From: Candidatus Nitrosotalea sp. TS
GTDB lineage: Archaea > Thermoproteota > Nitrososphaeria > Nitrososphaerales > Nitrosopumilaceae
NCBI RefSeq assembly: GCF_011319465.1
Contig: NZ_RCMB01000016.1
Location: 41,750 to 105,749 of the forward strand
Direction: 5' to 3'
DNA length: 64,000 bases
Shown: in pieces, positions 38,600-47,919 of the stretch
Layout: the number at the start of each line of letters is the position of its first letter
Position numbering within the stretch: the first letter of the stretch is position 1
Made by a program: the position numbers and the translations under genes
Notes under the pieces: model-generated
Databases searched by the model: none
Told to the model about the DNA's origin: nothing
The model's input: the letters and a program-made list of their open reading frames with translations, nothing else

Positions 38600-39088
38600 G
38601 CGCACATAAACCCAGTTTTGTTGTAGATGCAATGCTTGGTAACTTGGCAAGAAAGTTACGTATTCTTGGTTATGATTCCAAATACGAGTCTTCAATTGAG
38701 GATTCAGAATTGATTAAATTTGCAGAGAACCAGAGGCGTGTGATAGTTACAAAAGATGAAAATCTTTCCAAAAGTGCTGAAAAAGATAGGCGGTATTACG
38801 ACAGTCCTCATTAGAGGAAATGATGAGATTGAGCAGATCATCCAGATTGCAAAAAAGATTGGTCTTTCAAATTTTGTGCTTGATACCAACTCTTCAAGAT
38901 GTGTAGATTGTAATGGAAAAATTGAAGCAATTGATAAAATAAGGATCATGGAAAAAGTCCCTCCTAGAATTTATGAAAGACAAGAAAAATTTTGGAGCTG
39001 TAAGGGTTGCAAGAAACTTTACTGGGAAGGAACTCATTTGGTCAAGATTCAAGAGTTTGTGGAAAAACTAAACCAGAGATTGAAATGA
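38596..39088 (+). CDS. Mut7-C RNase-like protein with zinc ribbon, frameshifted
   Basis: Predicted PIN-fold nuclease of the Mut7-C group (COG1656 type). Frame one (TTG 38596) has FVVDAMLGNLARKLR, LGYDSKY and VIVTKDENLS; frame two has KIGGITTVLIRG and a C-terminal zinc ribbon CVDCNGK...CKGCKKLYWEGTH. Removing one A from the run at 38780-38784 joins SKSAEKIGGITT and yields about 163 residues. It overlaps the RqcH stop by 4 nt and the AMMECR1 start by 4 nt, so the three are translated together. Confidence 0.88.
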
Positions 39089-39687
39089 ATGTAATATCTG
39101 ATCACGATGGAGAGTTACTTGTCAGGACAGCAAGATCAGTTGTCAGGGAATATATAGAAACAGGGAAGAGGATGGCGCTTTCTGATGAAATAAAATCTAG
39201 ATTTTCTTTTAATTCTGGAGTGTTTGTCACTCTAAACAAAGGAGAAAATCTCAGAGGATGCATAGGATTTCCAACACCAGATAGGAAGCTATACCAATCT
39301 CTTGTAGATGCATCCATATCATCAGCAACAGAAGATCCGCGATTTTTACCTGTAAAATATGATGAATTAAACAAGATTATTTTTGAAGTGACAGTTTTGA
39401 CTCCCCCAGAAGTGGTGAAGGTGCAAGATCCATCAGAGTATCCATCCAAGATAAGGGTTGGCAGGGATGGATTAATTGTAAAATGGGAATTTGGTTCCGG
39501 TCTTTTACTTCCTCAGGTCCCTGTAGAATACGGATGGAATGAAGAGGAATTTCTAGATCATACATGCGAGAAGGCAGGAGCACCATCTGGTCATTGGAAA
39601 CAAAAAGGTACAGTGATTTTGCGATTCGAAGGGATTGTATTCAAAGAAACAGAACCAGATGGTTCAGCAATACGAGTAAATCTATAG
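39085..39687 (+). CDS. AMMECR1 domain protein
   Basis: 200-residue protein of the AMMECR1 family, conserved in archaea and eukaryotes; the invariant LRGCIGF is at about residue 54. Biochemical role is unsettled. ATG 39085 overlaps the Mut7-C stop (ATGA), so the long upstream extension of the frame is a shadow. It is the third gene of the RqcH cluster and overlaps the convergent AcnX small subunit gene by 6 nt. Confidence 0.93.
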   Translation: MNVISDHDGELLVRTARSVVREYIETGKRMALSDEIKSRFSFNSGVFVTLNKGENLRGCIGFPTPDRKLYQSLVDASISSATEDPRFLPVKYDELNKIIFEVTVLTPPEVVKVQDPSEYPSKIRVGRDGLIVKWEFGSGLLLPQVPVEYGWNEEEFLDHTCEKAGAPSGHWKQKGTVILRFEGIVFKETEPDGSAIRVNL

Positions 39688-40065
39688 TATCTTACCTTCT
39701 ATTGCATCAACTGTGATCTCTTGACCATCTTTCAGGGATTCATAGTCTTTCTTTTGTGCCACAACCAACGGAATATTTGAAATTGCACAACCCGATGCTG
39801 TTGTAATATCTGCATTGAGGCATACCATTGCAAGTGGAGCACATTTGTTGTATTTTAGTGAATAAATTGTGTATGCGCCTACACTACTGCCTATACCTTT
39901 TGGAAAGACAAGAATTTTGTCTCCTACAAATTTGTCAAAGAGATCGTGATGCTCATCTCTTATCCTTCCTGTCGTCTTGTCTATGCCCCCAAGGAAATTC
40001 ACCGGGTTTTCTGCACAGAGCACAGTACCTTTTGCTTTTCCCCTAACTATTATTTTGACATTCAT
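39682..40065 (-). CDS. AcnX small subunit (phosphomevalonate dehydratase swivel domain)
   Basis: 127-residue aconitase-X swivel domain (DUF126): GKAKGTVLCAENPVNFLGGID and FPKGIGSSVGAYTIYSL are typical (first shown in part). With the large subunit coded upstream it dehydrates mevalonate 5-phosphate to trans-anhydromevalonate phosphate in the archaeal mevalonate pathway known from Aeropyrum and predicted for most archaea. The large subunit stop overlaps its start by 4 nt. Confidence 0.88.
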   Translation of the reverse strand: MNVKIIVRGKAKGTVLCAENPVNFLGGIDKTTGRIRDEHHDLFDKFVGDKILVFPKGIGSSVGAYTIYSLKYNKCAPLAMVCLNADITTASGCAISNIPLVVAQKKDYESLKDGQEITVDAIEGKIL

Positions 40066-41219
40066 TTTGTTTCCTCTTGAATAATTTGATCAAGATTTTT
40101 TAAATTGACATCTACACCGTTTGATGTCCTCAAATAATATGCTCCCTTGACACTGTTTGTAATAACAGAGTCAACATTTTCTTTGTCTATGAGCGGAGTC
40201 AAGCATATACAGCAGTCATAGAGCACTTCTGCACCAGCTCTGCTTAGCTCTTTGTCATAACCTAGATTTCTGACCTGCCCTTGGATAGCACGTGGACAGA
40301 AAATCATGCAACGTTTTCTAAATGATCGTCCTTTTAGTTTGGTTGTCAGATCCGATATTTCCTCCAATCCAAGTTGCGGACTTCCTAGTGTAATAACATC
40401 ACCTGATTCTGCGGTATTGAGTTCATCTTTGACATTTTTCATTTCTTTATCATCAAAGTCTATTTTTTCTCCCTTTTCTTCTTCTCCAAAAGTAAACATA
40501 CCACAACTTCCAGATGTTCCCATTCCTGCGCATAATGACTTGCAGCTACGCCTATCTAGTTCTTTTACACCAGATATGGAAACTGAGCTTCCTGCTTTCT
40601 TTCCCGCAAAATACCCCAGCAAACCGTATGCCAGCTCGTCTTTCTGTTTTGTCTTCATTCTTATGGTAAGATTTGGTTTTCTACTTTCGTCATCTCGTAA
40701 ATCAGAATAGATACTCTTTCCAGTGAGTGCACTAGCTAGTGCACTGAATGCACTTTCCTTGTTGGTTTTGAGAGTAGAGATTGAATTTGCATAAATTGCA
40801 GCATTACTTTCTGCAAAAGATACTTGGGTTCCTTTTTTTGGGAGCTCAAAGATTTCATACGGAATGCAGGAAAAAGACGGTATAGCCCCCATCTTCTCAT
40901 ATGATTGCCTTATGCTCTGTTGTTTTTTGATAAATTCTTCATCAAGTTCAAACTTTGAAACACTATCAGAATCAAATCCCATTGGGTTTACAGTTGTTTT
41001 TATCTTAAATTTTGCATCTTCGCTAAGATGTGAAAGGAATTTCTCCCCTGCATCACCTATTGTATTGTAATTTACTCCAGATAGATGAGCCCATTCTACT
41101 GGAATCAGTTTGTCTGCCCCTGTAGCCTCTCCTATTGCTACTAGAACGCGGTATGCAAGAGCAAGAGTTTCTCCGTGTTTTCCAGCAAGTGCAGATTCCT
41201 CTTCTTTTGTTAGCTCCAA
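40062..41219 (-). CDS. AcnX large subunit (phosphomevalonate dehydratase)
   Basis: 385-residue aconitase-X catalytic subunit carrying the Fe-S ligands. Visible: MELTKEEESALAGKHGE at the start, IPVEWAHLSGVNYNTIGDAG near 38-57, IPSFSCIPYE near 110 and FCPRAIQGQV near 316, with Cys residues in those loops. It supplies isoprenoid precursors, linking to the lipid reductase at 11-12 kb. Divergent from the nth gene by 35 nt. Confidence 0.9.
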   Translation of the reverse strand: MELTKEEESALAGKHGETLALAYRVLVAIGEATGADKLIPVEWAHLSGVNYNTIGDAGEKFLSHLSEDAKFKIKTTVNPMGFDSDSVSKFELDEEFIKKQQSIRQSYEKMGAIPSFSCIPYEIFELPKKGTQVSFAESNAAIYANSISTLKTNKESAFSALASALTGKSIYSDLRDDESRKPNLTIRMKTKQKDELAYGLLGYFAGKKAGSSVSISGVKELDRRSCKSLCAGMGTSGSCGMFTFGEEEKGEKIDFDDKEMKNVKDELNTAESGDVITLGSPQLGLEEISDLTTKLKGRSFRKRCMIFCPRAIQGQVRNLGYDKELSRAGAEVLYDCCICLTPLIDKENVDSVITNSVKGAYYLRTSNGVDVNLKNLDQIIQEETK

Positions 41220-41254
41220 TACGATGATCTTGTTATAACAGATATAATACTTGT

Positions 41255-41932
41255 GTGATCAAATGTGATCAGTTGGATAAGATAGGAAAAATTCTAGATG
41301 GAATGATAAAGACGATGGATGCAGTCAAGCCACCCCGAATGACTGCATTACGGCAATTACGCGAAGCTGAAAATGGAAGCCCGTTGAGTATTCTTATTGG
41401 AACAATACTTTCAGCACGAACAAGAGATGAAAATACATCTGCAGTGGTCAGAAAATTATTTTCACAATACAAAACAGCTCATGCCCTTGCAAGTGCAAAG
41501 ATTTCAGATGTCGAAAAAATTATCAAATCAACTGGATTTTATCACGTAAAGGCAAAGCGCATAATAGAAGTAGCTTCCATAATAGATTCAAAGTATTCCG
41601 GCAAAGTACCACAAACATTAGACAAGCTAGTTGAGCTTCCAGGTGTGGGGCGAAAAACTGCAAATTGTGTGCTGGTTTATGCTTTTGACAAGCCAGCCAT
41701 ACCTGTAGATACACATGTGCACAGAATTTCAAATAGGATTGGACTTGTTCAAACAAAGACCCCTGAGGATACAGAGATTGAGCTCATGAAAAAAATTTCA
41801 AAAAAACATTGGATTCGAATAAATGACACATTTGTCATGTATGGCCAGAATATCTGCAAGCCAATATCTCCAATGTGTACAGTCTGTCAAATAAAAAAAG
41901 AATGTAATTATTACAAGACTATCTCTTCTTAG
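41255..41932 (+). CDS. nth: Endonuclease III (DNA glycosylase/AP lyase)
   Basis: Removes oxidized pyrimidines and nicks abasic sites. 225 residues with the helix-hairpin-helix LPGVGRKTANCVL holding the catalytic Lys, IPVDTHVHR holding the catalytic Asp, and the 4Fe-4S ligands C-x6-C-x2-C-x5-C near the end (ICKPISPMCTVCQIKKEC). Start GTG 41255 after a TATA-like ATATAATAC at about -15. It converges with the secreted protein at 41919 (14-nt overlap). Confidence 0.95.
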   Translation: MIKCDQLDKIGKILDGMIKTMDAVKPPRMTALRQLREAENGSPLSILIGTILSARTRDENTSAVVRKLFSQYKTAHALASAKISDVEKIIKSTGFYHVKAKRIIEVASIIDSKYSGKVPQTLDKLVELPGVGRKTANCVLVYAFDKPAIPVDTHVHRISNRIGLVQTKTPEDTEIELMKKISKKHWIRINDTFVMYGQNICKPISPMCTVCQIKKECNYYKTISS

Positions 41933-42605
41933 TTTTTATTAGAATACCAATAAGGGCTCCAGTTACTCCAACTACAATAAATGGCATATAGAAGATTGGG
42001 TTTTGTGCAGGATCTCCTGAAACAATATTTATGGAAACACTTCCTGAGGACGCAGTTGGAGGATCAGAAGTTGAGATCAGTCCTGCGGCAGCAATATCCC
42101 TTACTGTAAATCCTGCTACATCTAAATTGTCAACAAGTACCTGTTGACCTATTGATGCAGATAACCCGCCATTATTTGTGTGCTGCACTGTTACAATCTG
42201 TCCCGGGGTCCATCCGCCTGTCTTTTCATCTAGAATCACAAAGTATCCATCATCTGGAGTATTGACAGCTACCCATAATCTATGGTCTGGAGGACTGCCC
42301 ATGCCAACTTCTATGAATTTCTGTTCTTTTGGATCTTCGTAGAGTCTGATTATGGCAGTGCCATTTGGATTTGCATATGTGAGCTTATTTTCTATTGTAA
42401 GTTGCCAATTAGTAACATGCTCATGAGGCAGTTTGAAGAAAGTAGCATTGTCTCTTACAACATTAAATGCACCAGCTGGTATCTCAATTGAATCATAATG
42501 AACAGAGGGATTCATTGTAGATTCTTGAGCATATACTGGTAAAAGCGGCGTTACTAATAGAAGGATAGCAAGTATTACGCTACGCATAAGATGAGCTGGG
42601 TTCAT
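41919..42605 (-). CDS. Exported, C-terminally anchored protein
   Basis: 228 residues: signal peptide (MRSVILAILLLVTPLLPVYA-QE), an extracytoplasmic beta-rich domain that could be a laminin-G-like or CBM fold (GTAIIRLYEDP, WVAVNTPDDGYFVI, WTPGQIVTVQHT), and a C-terminal membrane segment FYMPFIVVGVTGALIGILI with basic end KTKKR. Function unknown; surface location is inferred from topology. It lies beyond the sulfate-assimilation genes with 173 nt between. Confidence 0.75.
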   Translation of the reverse strand: MNPAHLMRSVILAILLLVTPLLPVYAQESTMNPSVHYDSIEIPAGAFNVVRDNATFFKLPHEHVTNWQLTIENKLTYANPNGTAIIRLYEDPKEQKFIEVGMGSPPDHRLWVAVNTPDDGYFVILDEKTGGWTPGQIVTVQHTNNGGLSASIGQQVLVDNLDVAGFTVRDIAAAGLISTSDPPTASSGSVSINIVSGDPAQNPIFYMPFIVVGVTGALIGILIKTKKR

Positions 42606-42778
42606 TTCAATAAAAATCTAAGTTCTGTCAAGTTATTGGTTCATGAACTATCAAGTAGATCGCAGTTATTGCAAAATAACCATCTGATTTATTATATGGT
42701 TTAGGTAGAGCCTGCACCTTGTTAGTATACAAAGTAATAAAGCAACGATTTCAACCTCTAACTATCCAGTGTAAAAAT

Positions 42779-43909
42779 CTAGTCGACAAATGGATTATCC
42801 CAGTTCACAAGTATCTTCGATACCTCGGGTCGCATCATGTATTCTGATGGACTTTGTTTTTGTAGAATCATTGTCCTAAGCTTGGTGCCACTAAGCTGCT
42901 CCTTGAATTCCTGTCCGTGTGGGCAATTTCTTTCACTCGCAAAGGACAAACATTTTTTGCAATAGAAGAAGGCAGGATAAAAGATGGGCCCAATTCCAAT
43001 GTCAGGATAATCGTCAAATATTCTCTGTGAAGCAAATGGATCATAATAAGTGCCTACACCAGCATGATCTCTGCCTATTATGATATTAGTACATCCGAAA
43101 TTCTTTCTCATTATGGCATGATGAATAGCTTCTTTGGGACCTGCATATCGCATCTCGGTGTGTAGTGTAGCAAGATAGCATCTATTCTGTGGATAATAGT
43201 ACTTGATTAGTGTCTCATAGGCTGCAACTATTACCTCATCTTTGTAATCGCCTGACTTTTTCTTCCCTATCAGAGGATTAACAAAAAGTCCATCATGCGT
43301 ATTCAGTGATGCCTTTTGGAGCATCTCATGCGCAACATGAGGTACATTCCTAGTTTGAAATCCAACTATTGTCTTCCACCCTGCCTTCTCGAATAGTTCT
43401 CTTGTTTCTCGTGGAGTCTTTCTGTATCTGCGAATTGGAGTTTCTGCCTGTCTTTCAATATAATCAATTTTGCCTCCAACCAGAAATTCTTTCATGGACA
43501 TGGTTTTTGCTACTCCTGGATGTTTTTCATCAGTTGTGCCATAAACTCCCTTTGCTGTCGCATTTTTATCAAAGGCATAGATCTCTTCCACATGCAAGAC
43601 TGCAAAATTTGTACCGTTAACACTTAGAGCAACATCTTTTGCATCTTTCATCTTTGTTGCAGTTTCTTTATCAACATCAAGTACTATTGGAATTGTCCAG
43701 GGAAGATCATTTGCCAATCTTCCCTTTGTGATCACCTTCTCAAAATCTTCGCGTAGAAGAAATCCCTCAAGTGGACTAAAAATGCCATCAGATATGTTTT
43801 CAATATCGCTTGCCAGATCAGCAGTTACCTGTACAGAAAACAGATTATCGTAGTTTTTGTTTGTAGATCTGTTTACTAGTTTACCGCCATGTGGTTGTGC
43901 AATACCCAT
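42779..43909 (-). CDS. sat: Sulfate adenylyltransferase (ATP sulfurylase)
   Basis: Makes adenosine phosphosulfate (APS) from ATP and sulfate. 376 residues, archaeal-bacterial Sat type, with [11 protein letters not shown] near residue 193 and GRDHAGVG near 281, the ATP-binding motifs, and a zinc-site-like CKKC...NCPHG near 322-338. It is downstream of cysH on the same strand (18-nt gap), so the two steps of assimilatory sulfate reduction are co-expressed. Confidence 0.95.
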   Translation of the reverse strand: MGIAQPHGGKLVNRSTNKNYDNLFSVQVTADLASDIENISDGIFSPLEGFLLREDFEKVITKGRLANDLPWTIPIVLDVDKETATKMKDAKDVALSVNGTNFAVLHVEEIYAFDKNATAKGVYGTTDEKHPGVAKTMSMKEFLVGGKIDYIERQAETPIRRYRKTPRETRELFEKAGWKTIVGFQTRNVPHVAHEMLQKASLNTHDGLFVNPLIGKKKSGDYKDEVIVAAYETLIKYYYPQNRCYLATLHTEMRYAGPKEAIHHAIMRKNFGCTNIIIGRDHAGVGTYYDPFASQRIFDDYPDIGIGPIFYPAFFYCKKCLSFASERNCPHGQEFKEQLSGTKLRTMILQKQSPSEYMMRPEVSKILVNWDNPFVD

Positions 43910-43927
43910 ATCATATCACCTAAAATG

Positions 43928-44647
43928 TTATTTTCCGTGTTCCGCATGCAATCCACATTCTTTCTGAGGATCTGTTTCCCACCACCAGCGTCCTGCTCGT
44001 AATGGTTCTCCTGATTTGATTGCACGTGTGCAAGGTTCACATCCTATACTAGGATAACCCTTGTCGTGAAGTTTGTTGTAAGGTACTTTATTATTCTTAA
44101 TGTAGTCCCAAGTTTGCTCCCATGTCCATTCAATTATTGGATTTACTTTTATGATACCATTGTGTTGTGGATCAATCTCTATTCTTTGTACGTTAGACCT
44201 GACTTCAGTTTGGTCAGCTCTTAGCCCAGTGATCCATCCATCTACAGTTGAAAGCATTTTCTTGAGTGGATGAACTTTTCTGATGCCACAACATAGTTTA
44301 CGATTTCCCATACTTTGATAAAATAAGTTCATGCCATTAACACGAACCATTTCTTCAACTTCATTAGAATCTGGAAACATTACTTCTATGTTCATGTTGT
44401 ACTTGTTTCTTATCTCATCCATAACATCGTATGTCTCTTGATTTAATCTGCCAGTATCAAGCGTAAAGATTCTAGATTTTGGATTTAATTTCATCATCAT
44501 ATCAATTACCACAACATCTTCTGCTCCAAAACTTGATGCCATAGCTATTTTTGGATGAAGATTGTCTAATGCCCATTTGAGAACATCTTGTGGTGTCTTT
44601 AGTTTTTCATTTAACTGCTGTATCTGTTCAGCAGTAAAATTATGCAT
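43928..44647 (-). CDS. cysH: APS/PAPS reductase CysH, Fe-S type
   Basis: Reduces (phospho)adenosine phosphosulfate to sulfite. 239 residues: N-terminal PP-loop region ASSFGAEDVV, then the Cys set CCGIRK near 122 and CEPCTR near 206 that binds a 4Fe-4S cluster in APS-reducing enzymes, and catalytic ECGLH at the end. The paired Cys favour APS rather than PAPS as substrate. It lies upstream of sat and divergent from the ThiI-like gene. Confidence 0.93.
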   Translation of the reverse strand: MHNFTAEQIQQLNEKLKTPQDVLKWALDNLHPKIAMASSFGAEDVVVIDMMMKLNPKSRIFTLDTGRLNQETYDVMDEIRNKYNMNIEVMFPDSNEVEEMVRVNGMNLFYQSMGNRKLCCGIRKVHPLKKMLSTVDGWITGLRADQTEVRSNVQRIEIDPQHNGIIKVNPIIEWTWEQTWDYIKNNKVPYNKLHDKGYPSIGCEPCTRAIKSGEPLRAGRWWWETDPQKECGLHAEHGK

Positions 44648-44710
44648 AAGAAAATGCGTTCATTTTGGTCATATAATTATTTAGGTTGATTTTCTATCCT
44701 AGAATTATAA

Positions 44711-45859
44711 GTGAGTCAAAACACTGGAAACAGAATGAATGAGAAGACAGTACTAGTTGTTTTTCCATCCGTTTTCTCATTAAATAAGATGGAGGATTTA
44801 GAAACAAGCATCTCAAGTATTCTCAAGATCAAAAAACAGAGTTTCTCCTGTGTACGAAAGAACGGTTCGGTCATAGTGGTAGAAACAAATGATCCTGTTT
44901 TTGCTTCTTCTACAATTGGATCACTTTTTGGTGTTGATCGAATAGCTATTGCAAAAGAAGTTAAGAATCAGTTTGATACAGTACTTTCGACAATTACTAG
45001 TACAAGCATGAATTTGTTATTGAAAGGTGAGAAATTTTACATCAAGGTTGAAGGAAGATCTTCAGATTATTTGGCAAAAGATTTGGAAATTGCCGCAACT
45101 TCTTCTTTAATTGAAAAGTCCATTGATTTGCAAGTAAAACCTGGTTTGGAATCAGATCATAGCAGATTGCTTTACACATATCTTACAGAATCGTACGCTT
45201 ATGTTTGTATTTTTGTGGATAAGGGACTTGGAGGAATTCCATATAATTCTCAAAAGGAAACCATGCTTTGTTGCATATATGATGAATTATCTGCAATAAC
45301 ATGTCTACAAAGCATCAAAATGGGTTTTGATGCAAAGATGCTCATAAGTTATTCAAGTGACTCAGATCTTCTCAAGATATCTAAAATGATAAACAGGATA
45401 CTACCGTCAATTGTTCAAGAAAAAATTACACTCCAATTCTGTAAAATGCCCAAGACTCAAGATCCATTGATGAAAATTCTAGTAATGATTTATCTTATGA
45501 TATCCATTGCCTCTTCCAGAAAAATCAAACATATTGCATTACCAATCTTACCCTTTACATTACCGGTATGGCTCATGGAAGACAGTACTAGAGCTGTTTT
45601 TCAGAAGAATTTGATGCCATGGATTCCACTTGCTGGCATGGACTCTAGTATTCTTGAAAATTCCAGACAAATAGGACTAGAGAAATATATTGTGAATCTA
45701 GAGAATTTGTGTAAATCAAAATTTACCAAGAGAAACATTCCAAAAAGGAAAATTCAAAAAAACGTTAGCGACGCATTGAAAAGTCTTAAATCAATATCGC
45801 TTACAGTGGGACCAAAAAATGTGCATGATATAATTGATTCTCTGAGAATGAATCATTGA
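44711..45859 (+). CDS. THUMP-domain ThiI-like protein with degenerate PP-loop
   Basis: 382 residues. The N-terminal ferredoxin-like and THUMP domains (about 60-165, with FYIKVEGRSSDYLAKDLE) align by pattern with ThiI, the tRNA 4-thiouridine synthetase, including the GGIPYNSQ linker. At the place where ThiI has its ATP-binding SGGxDS loop this protein reads CIYDELSAITCLQ, so the adenylation motif is lost although the frame is intact. No rhodanese domain. It may be an RNA-binding paralog. Start GTG 44711, or ATG 44735. Confidence 0.75.
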   Translation: MSQNTGNRMNEKTVLVVFPSVFSLNKMEDLETSISSILKIKKQSFSCVRKNGSVIVVETNDPVFASSTIGSLFGVDRIAIAKEVKNQFDTVLSTITSTSMNLLLKGEKFYIKVEGRSSDYLAKDLEIAATSSLIEKSIDLQVKPGLESDHSRLLYTYLTESYAYVCIFVDKGLGGIPYNSQKETMLCCIYDELSAITCLQSIKMGFDAKMLISYSSDSDLLKISKMINRILPSIVQEKITLQFCKMPKTQDPLMKILVMIYLMISIASSRKIKHIALPILPFTLPVWLMEDSTRAVFQKNLMPWIPLAGMDSSILENSRQIGLEKYIVNLENLCKSKFTKRNIPKRKIQKNVSDALKSLKSISLTVGPKNVHDIIDSLRMNH

Positions 45860-45890
45860 GAATTTAAGTAGGACTAATTTAGTTGCATGC

Positions 45891-47122
45891 ATGAAAAAGA
45901 TAGGCGGGTTCATTAATCCATGGGGAAATGGGCATTTCACCAGAATGATGGCCCTTGATGAGGTAATTCGTCAAAATGCAGGGGATGATCTAGATATTCA
46001 TTATTCAAGTAGTGGAGAGATTTACCAAAAGCTTCTCAAGAAATTTCCTACCAAAAAGGAAAATCTTCACAACATAACAATTCCTACACCTATCGATGGT
46101 AAATGTGGCCCAAGTATTACTTTGTCTCTATTCAATATTCTTCTCCCTGTTGCAGGCAGGAAACCTCTTGTTTCAGTGATGGCGAAATACCTAATCGCTG
46201 AAGGAAAATTGTATGACAAGCAGAAATTTGATCTTGTTGTTAATGATGGGGATGTAGGTTCAAACATCATAGCAGAAAAGAGAAATGTAAAATCCATTTT
46301 TATTACAAATCAATTCAGGCCTAAGCTTTGGGTATCACGATCATTTTTTTATCCAGCAGTAATGTACATATCAAAGAAAATTGCAAAGGCAACAAAGATA
46401 GTTGTTGCAGATTCGCCTCCACCTTATACCATATGCGAATATAACCTGAACTTTCCTGAAAGATTAAAGAAAAAAATAGTATATGCAGGTCATTTTTCAA
46501 ACAACATTACAGTTAATCATGGTCCAAAGTCAGATTTGGAGAAACTGATTAAAAATGCGGATAATTTCGGATACTGGATGATAACTGGTAACAAGTCAAC
46601 GAACAAGGCAACTTTCACTAAATATGAAAAGGTCTTTCATGACACTGAAATGAATAATGAGAGAAGAATTGTTTCACATGCAAAAAATGACCCTTCTTTA
46701 GATAAAGTGCTTGGTAAGAACGGTAAGACATACTCAATTTCTGAAGCTTTTGAGAAGAATATTGATTGGATTCAAATGGATGTAGGATTTCTCTCTGAAC
46801 AAGAAAAAGACACTGTCTGAATTTGTGTAAATATGCTGTGATAAATGGTTCACATACTGCCATGGGGGAGATACTAGGTGCAAAGGCAAAGCCAATCATA
46901 GGAATTCCGGTCTATGACGAACATACAAACCAGATAAAATGGGCAGAAGAGAGAAAACTTGGCATTCTTGCTATTAGCACCAAACAAACAGTTAGCGCAG
47001 TTTCTGAAATACGTAACAACTACAACAAGTATCAGGAGAATGTGATAGAATTTGCCAAAAATTATGACAGAAGTGGAACTAGGAAAACTGCAAAGATCAT
47101 TTCAGAGATGCTCGAAGACTAG
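45891..47122 (+). CDS. Glycosyltransferase (GT-B/MurG-like) protein, frameshifted
   Basis: Predicted GT-B glycosyltransferase related to archaeal MJ1255-type proteins. Frame one (45891-46820) has GGFINPWGNGHFTRMMALDE and VVNDGDVGSNI; frame two (to 47122) has VINGSHTAMGEILGAKAKPIIG (shown in part), the usual nucleotide-sugar binding end of the family. Adding one C at about 46816 joins EQEKDTVLNLCKYAVING and yields about 410 residues. A TATA-like AATTTAAG lies 30 nt ahead of the ATG. Donor and acceptor unknown. Confidence 0.82.
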
Positions 47123-47131
47123 CTAGAAAGG

Positions 47132-47139
47132 ATTATAAT
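47132..47139 (+). promoter_or_regulatory. TATA box of the hairpin RNA
   Basis: ATTATAAT lies about 28 nt ahead of the start of the 13-bp stem at 47160; a second A/T box TTTAAAAT overlaps downstream. Confidence 0.5.
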
Positions 47140-47159
47140 TTTTAAAATATAATTTCAAA

Positions 47160-47229
47160 TTCTGGTACGCGGCATTTTTCGATGGGCGAACTGACCGATA
47201 GGGATGAAGACATAGACCGCGTACCAGAA
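47160..47229 (+). ncRNA. Candidate structured RNA closed by a 13-bp perfect stem
   Basis: Arms 47160-47172 (TTCTGGTACGCGG) and 47217-47229 are exact reverse complements, closing a 44-nt interior. The interior carries CTGA (47191-47194) and GGGATGA (47201-47207), which resemble a D'/C' pair that could form a kink-loop for L7Ae, but the guide spacing of a C/D RNA is absent. It has its own TATA box, is far richer in GC than its flanks, and the next gene has another TATA box right after it. I do not recognise a known family; an H/ACA-like or novel RNA is possible. Confidence 0.6.
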
Positions 47230-47270
47230 ACTAGCAAAAGCTTTTATGGATAACTCTAGTGATCGCGTCA

Positions 47271-47492
47271 TTGACCGAGTGTCCTGAGTGTGCATCCAAG
47301 CAGGTTCAGATAGAAATGAAATTTGATCCTAACACGAAGCATTTCATTTGTAAAAAATGCGGATTGTTTGCAACCAGAGAACAGATAAGCGATATCAAAT
47401 ACAAATTAAATAGACGCGAGAAGACACGAGAAGACAAACATGATGAATATCGTGACTGGTGGCAATCAAGTAAGAAAGAAAAACAGGGCTAA
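47271..47492 (+). CDS. 73-residue zinc-ribbon protein
   Basis: Starts MTECPECASKQVQI and has a second pair FICKKCGLFA, a CxxC...CxxC zinc ribbon, followed by a charged Lys/Arg/Glu helix (KLNRREKTREDKHDEY) with aromatic WW near the end. TTG 47271 is preferred over GTG 47259 because the TATA-like TTTTATGG lies at the leaderless distance. Likely nucleic-acid binding; function unknown. The next gene follows 18 nt later with a GGTGA ribosome site. Confidence 0.72.
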   Translation: MTECPECASKQVQIEMKFDPNTKHFICKKCGLFATREQISDIKYKLNRREKTREDKHDEYRDWWQSSKKEKQG

Positions 47493-47510
47493 TTACAAAG
47501 GTGAGCAGAG

Positions 47511-47906
47511 ATGACTAAAGAAATTCCAAAGTGGGCACAAGACGAGATAAAAAATGCCAAATTTGGAAAGCCAGAATCCATTACAAGAACAGGTTACATA
47601 CTTGAGATATACGACAAGGATATGAAAATAGACGCTCAGGTTTACGAAGCTGTAGAAGATGGCAGAAAAATCATAGAAGGTATGAGTTTGCCAAAAAAGA
47701 CCAAGCCATCAGATCTTATGAAAGGTGTTGTCTACGAGTTCACAATCAATGCTCACAAGGCTCCTTTAGGCAAAAAACTCATAGAATTCCTCAAAAAAGA
47801 GATGGAAATAGACATGGATGCGATATATCAATTCGATCTTGTAGGCCTTGAAATGATGGATGTTGATTCTGATTCTGCAGGTTCTGATGAATCTGAAGAT
47901 GAATAA
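47511..47906 (+). CDS. Conserved-looking hypothetical protein with acidic tail
   Basis: 131 residues, no family recognised. The N-terminal 115 residues look like a compact alpha-beta domain (ITRTGYILEIYDKDMKI, VVYEFTINAHKAPLG, LIEFLKKEM) and the end is an acidic Asp/Ser/Glu tail. A ribosome site GGTGA lies 8 nt ahead of the ATG. It is probably co-transcribed with the zinc-ribbon gene before it. Cytoplasmic by composition. Confidence 0.65.
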   Translation: MTKEIPKWAQDEIKNAKFGKPESITRTGYILEIYDKDMKIDAQVYEAVEDGRKIIEGMSLPKKTKPSDLMKGVVYEFTINAHKAPLGKKLIEFLKKEMEIDMDAIYQFDLVGLEMMDVDSDSAGSDESEDE

Positions 47907-47919
47907 GACATTAGAATTT

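Noticed and set aside
42640..42665. Palindrome GGTTCATGAACT between sat and the secreted protein
   Set aside because: Short, single copy, and downstream of both genes' coding ends or starts without clear promoter context.
47173..47216. Classical C/D box sRNA
   Set aside because: C and D boxes and the 10-12 nt guide spacing are missing; only a D'/C'-like pair is seen.
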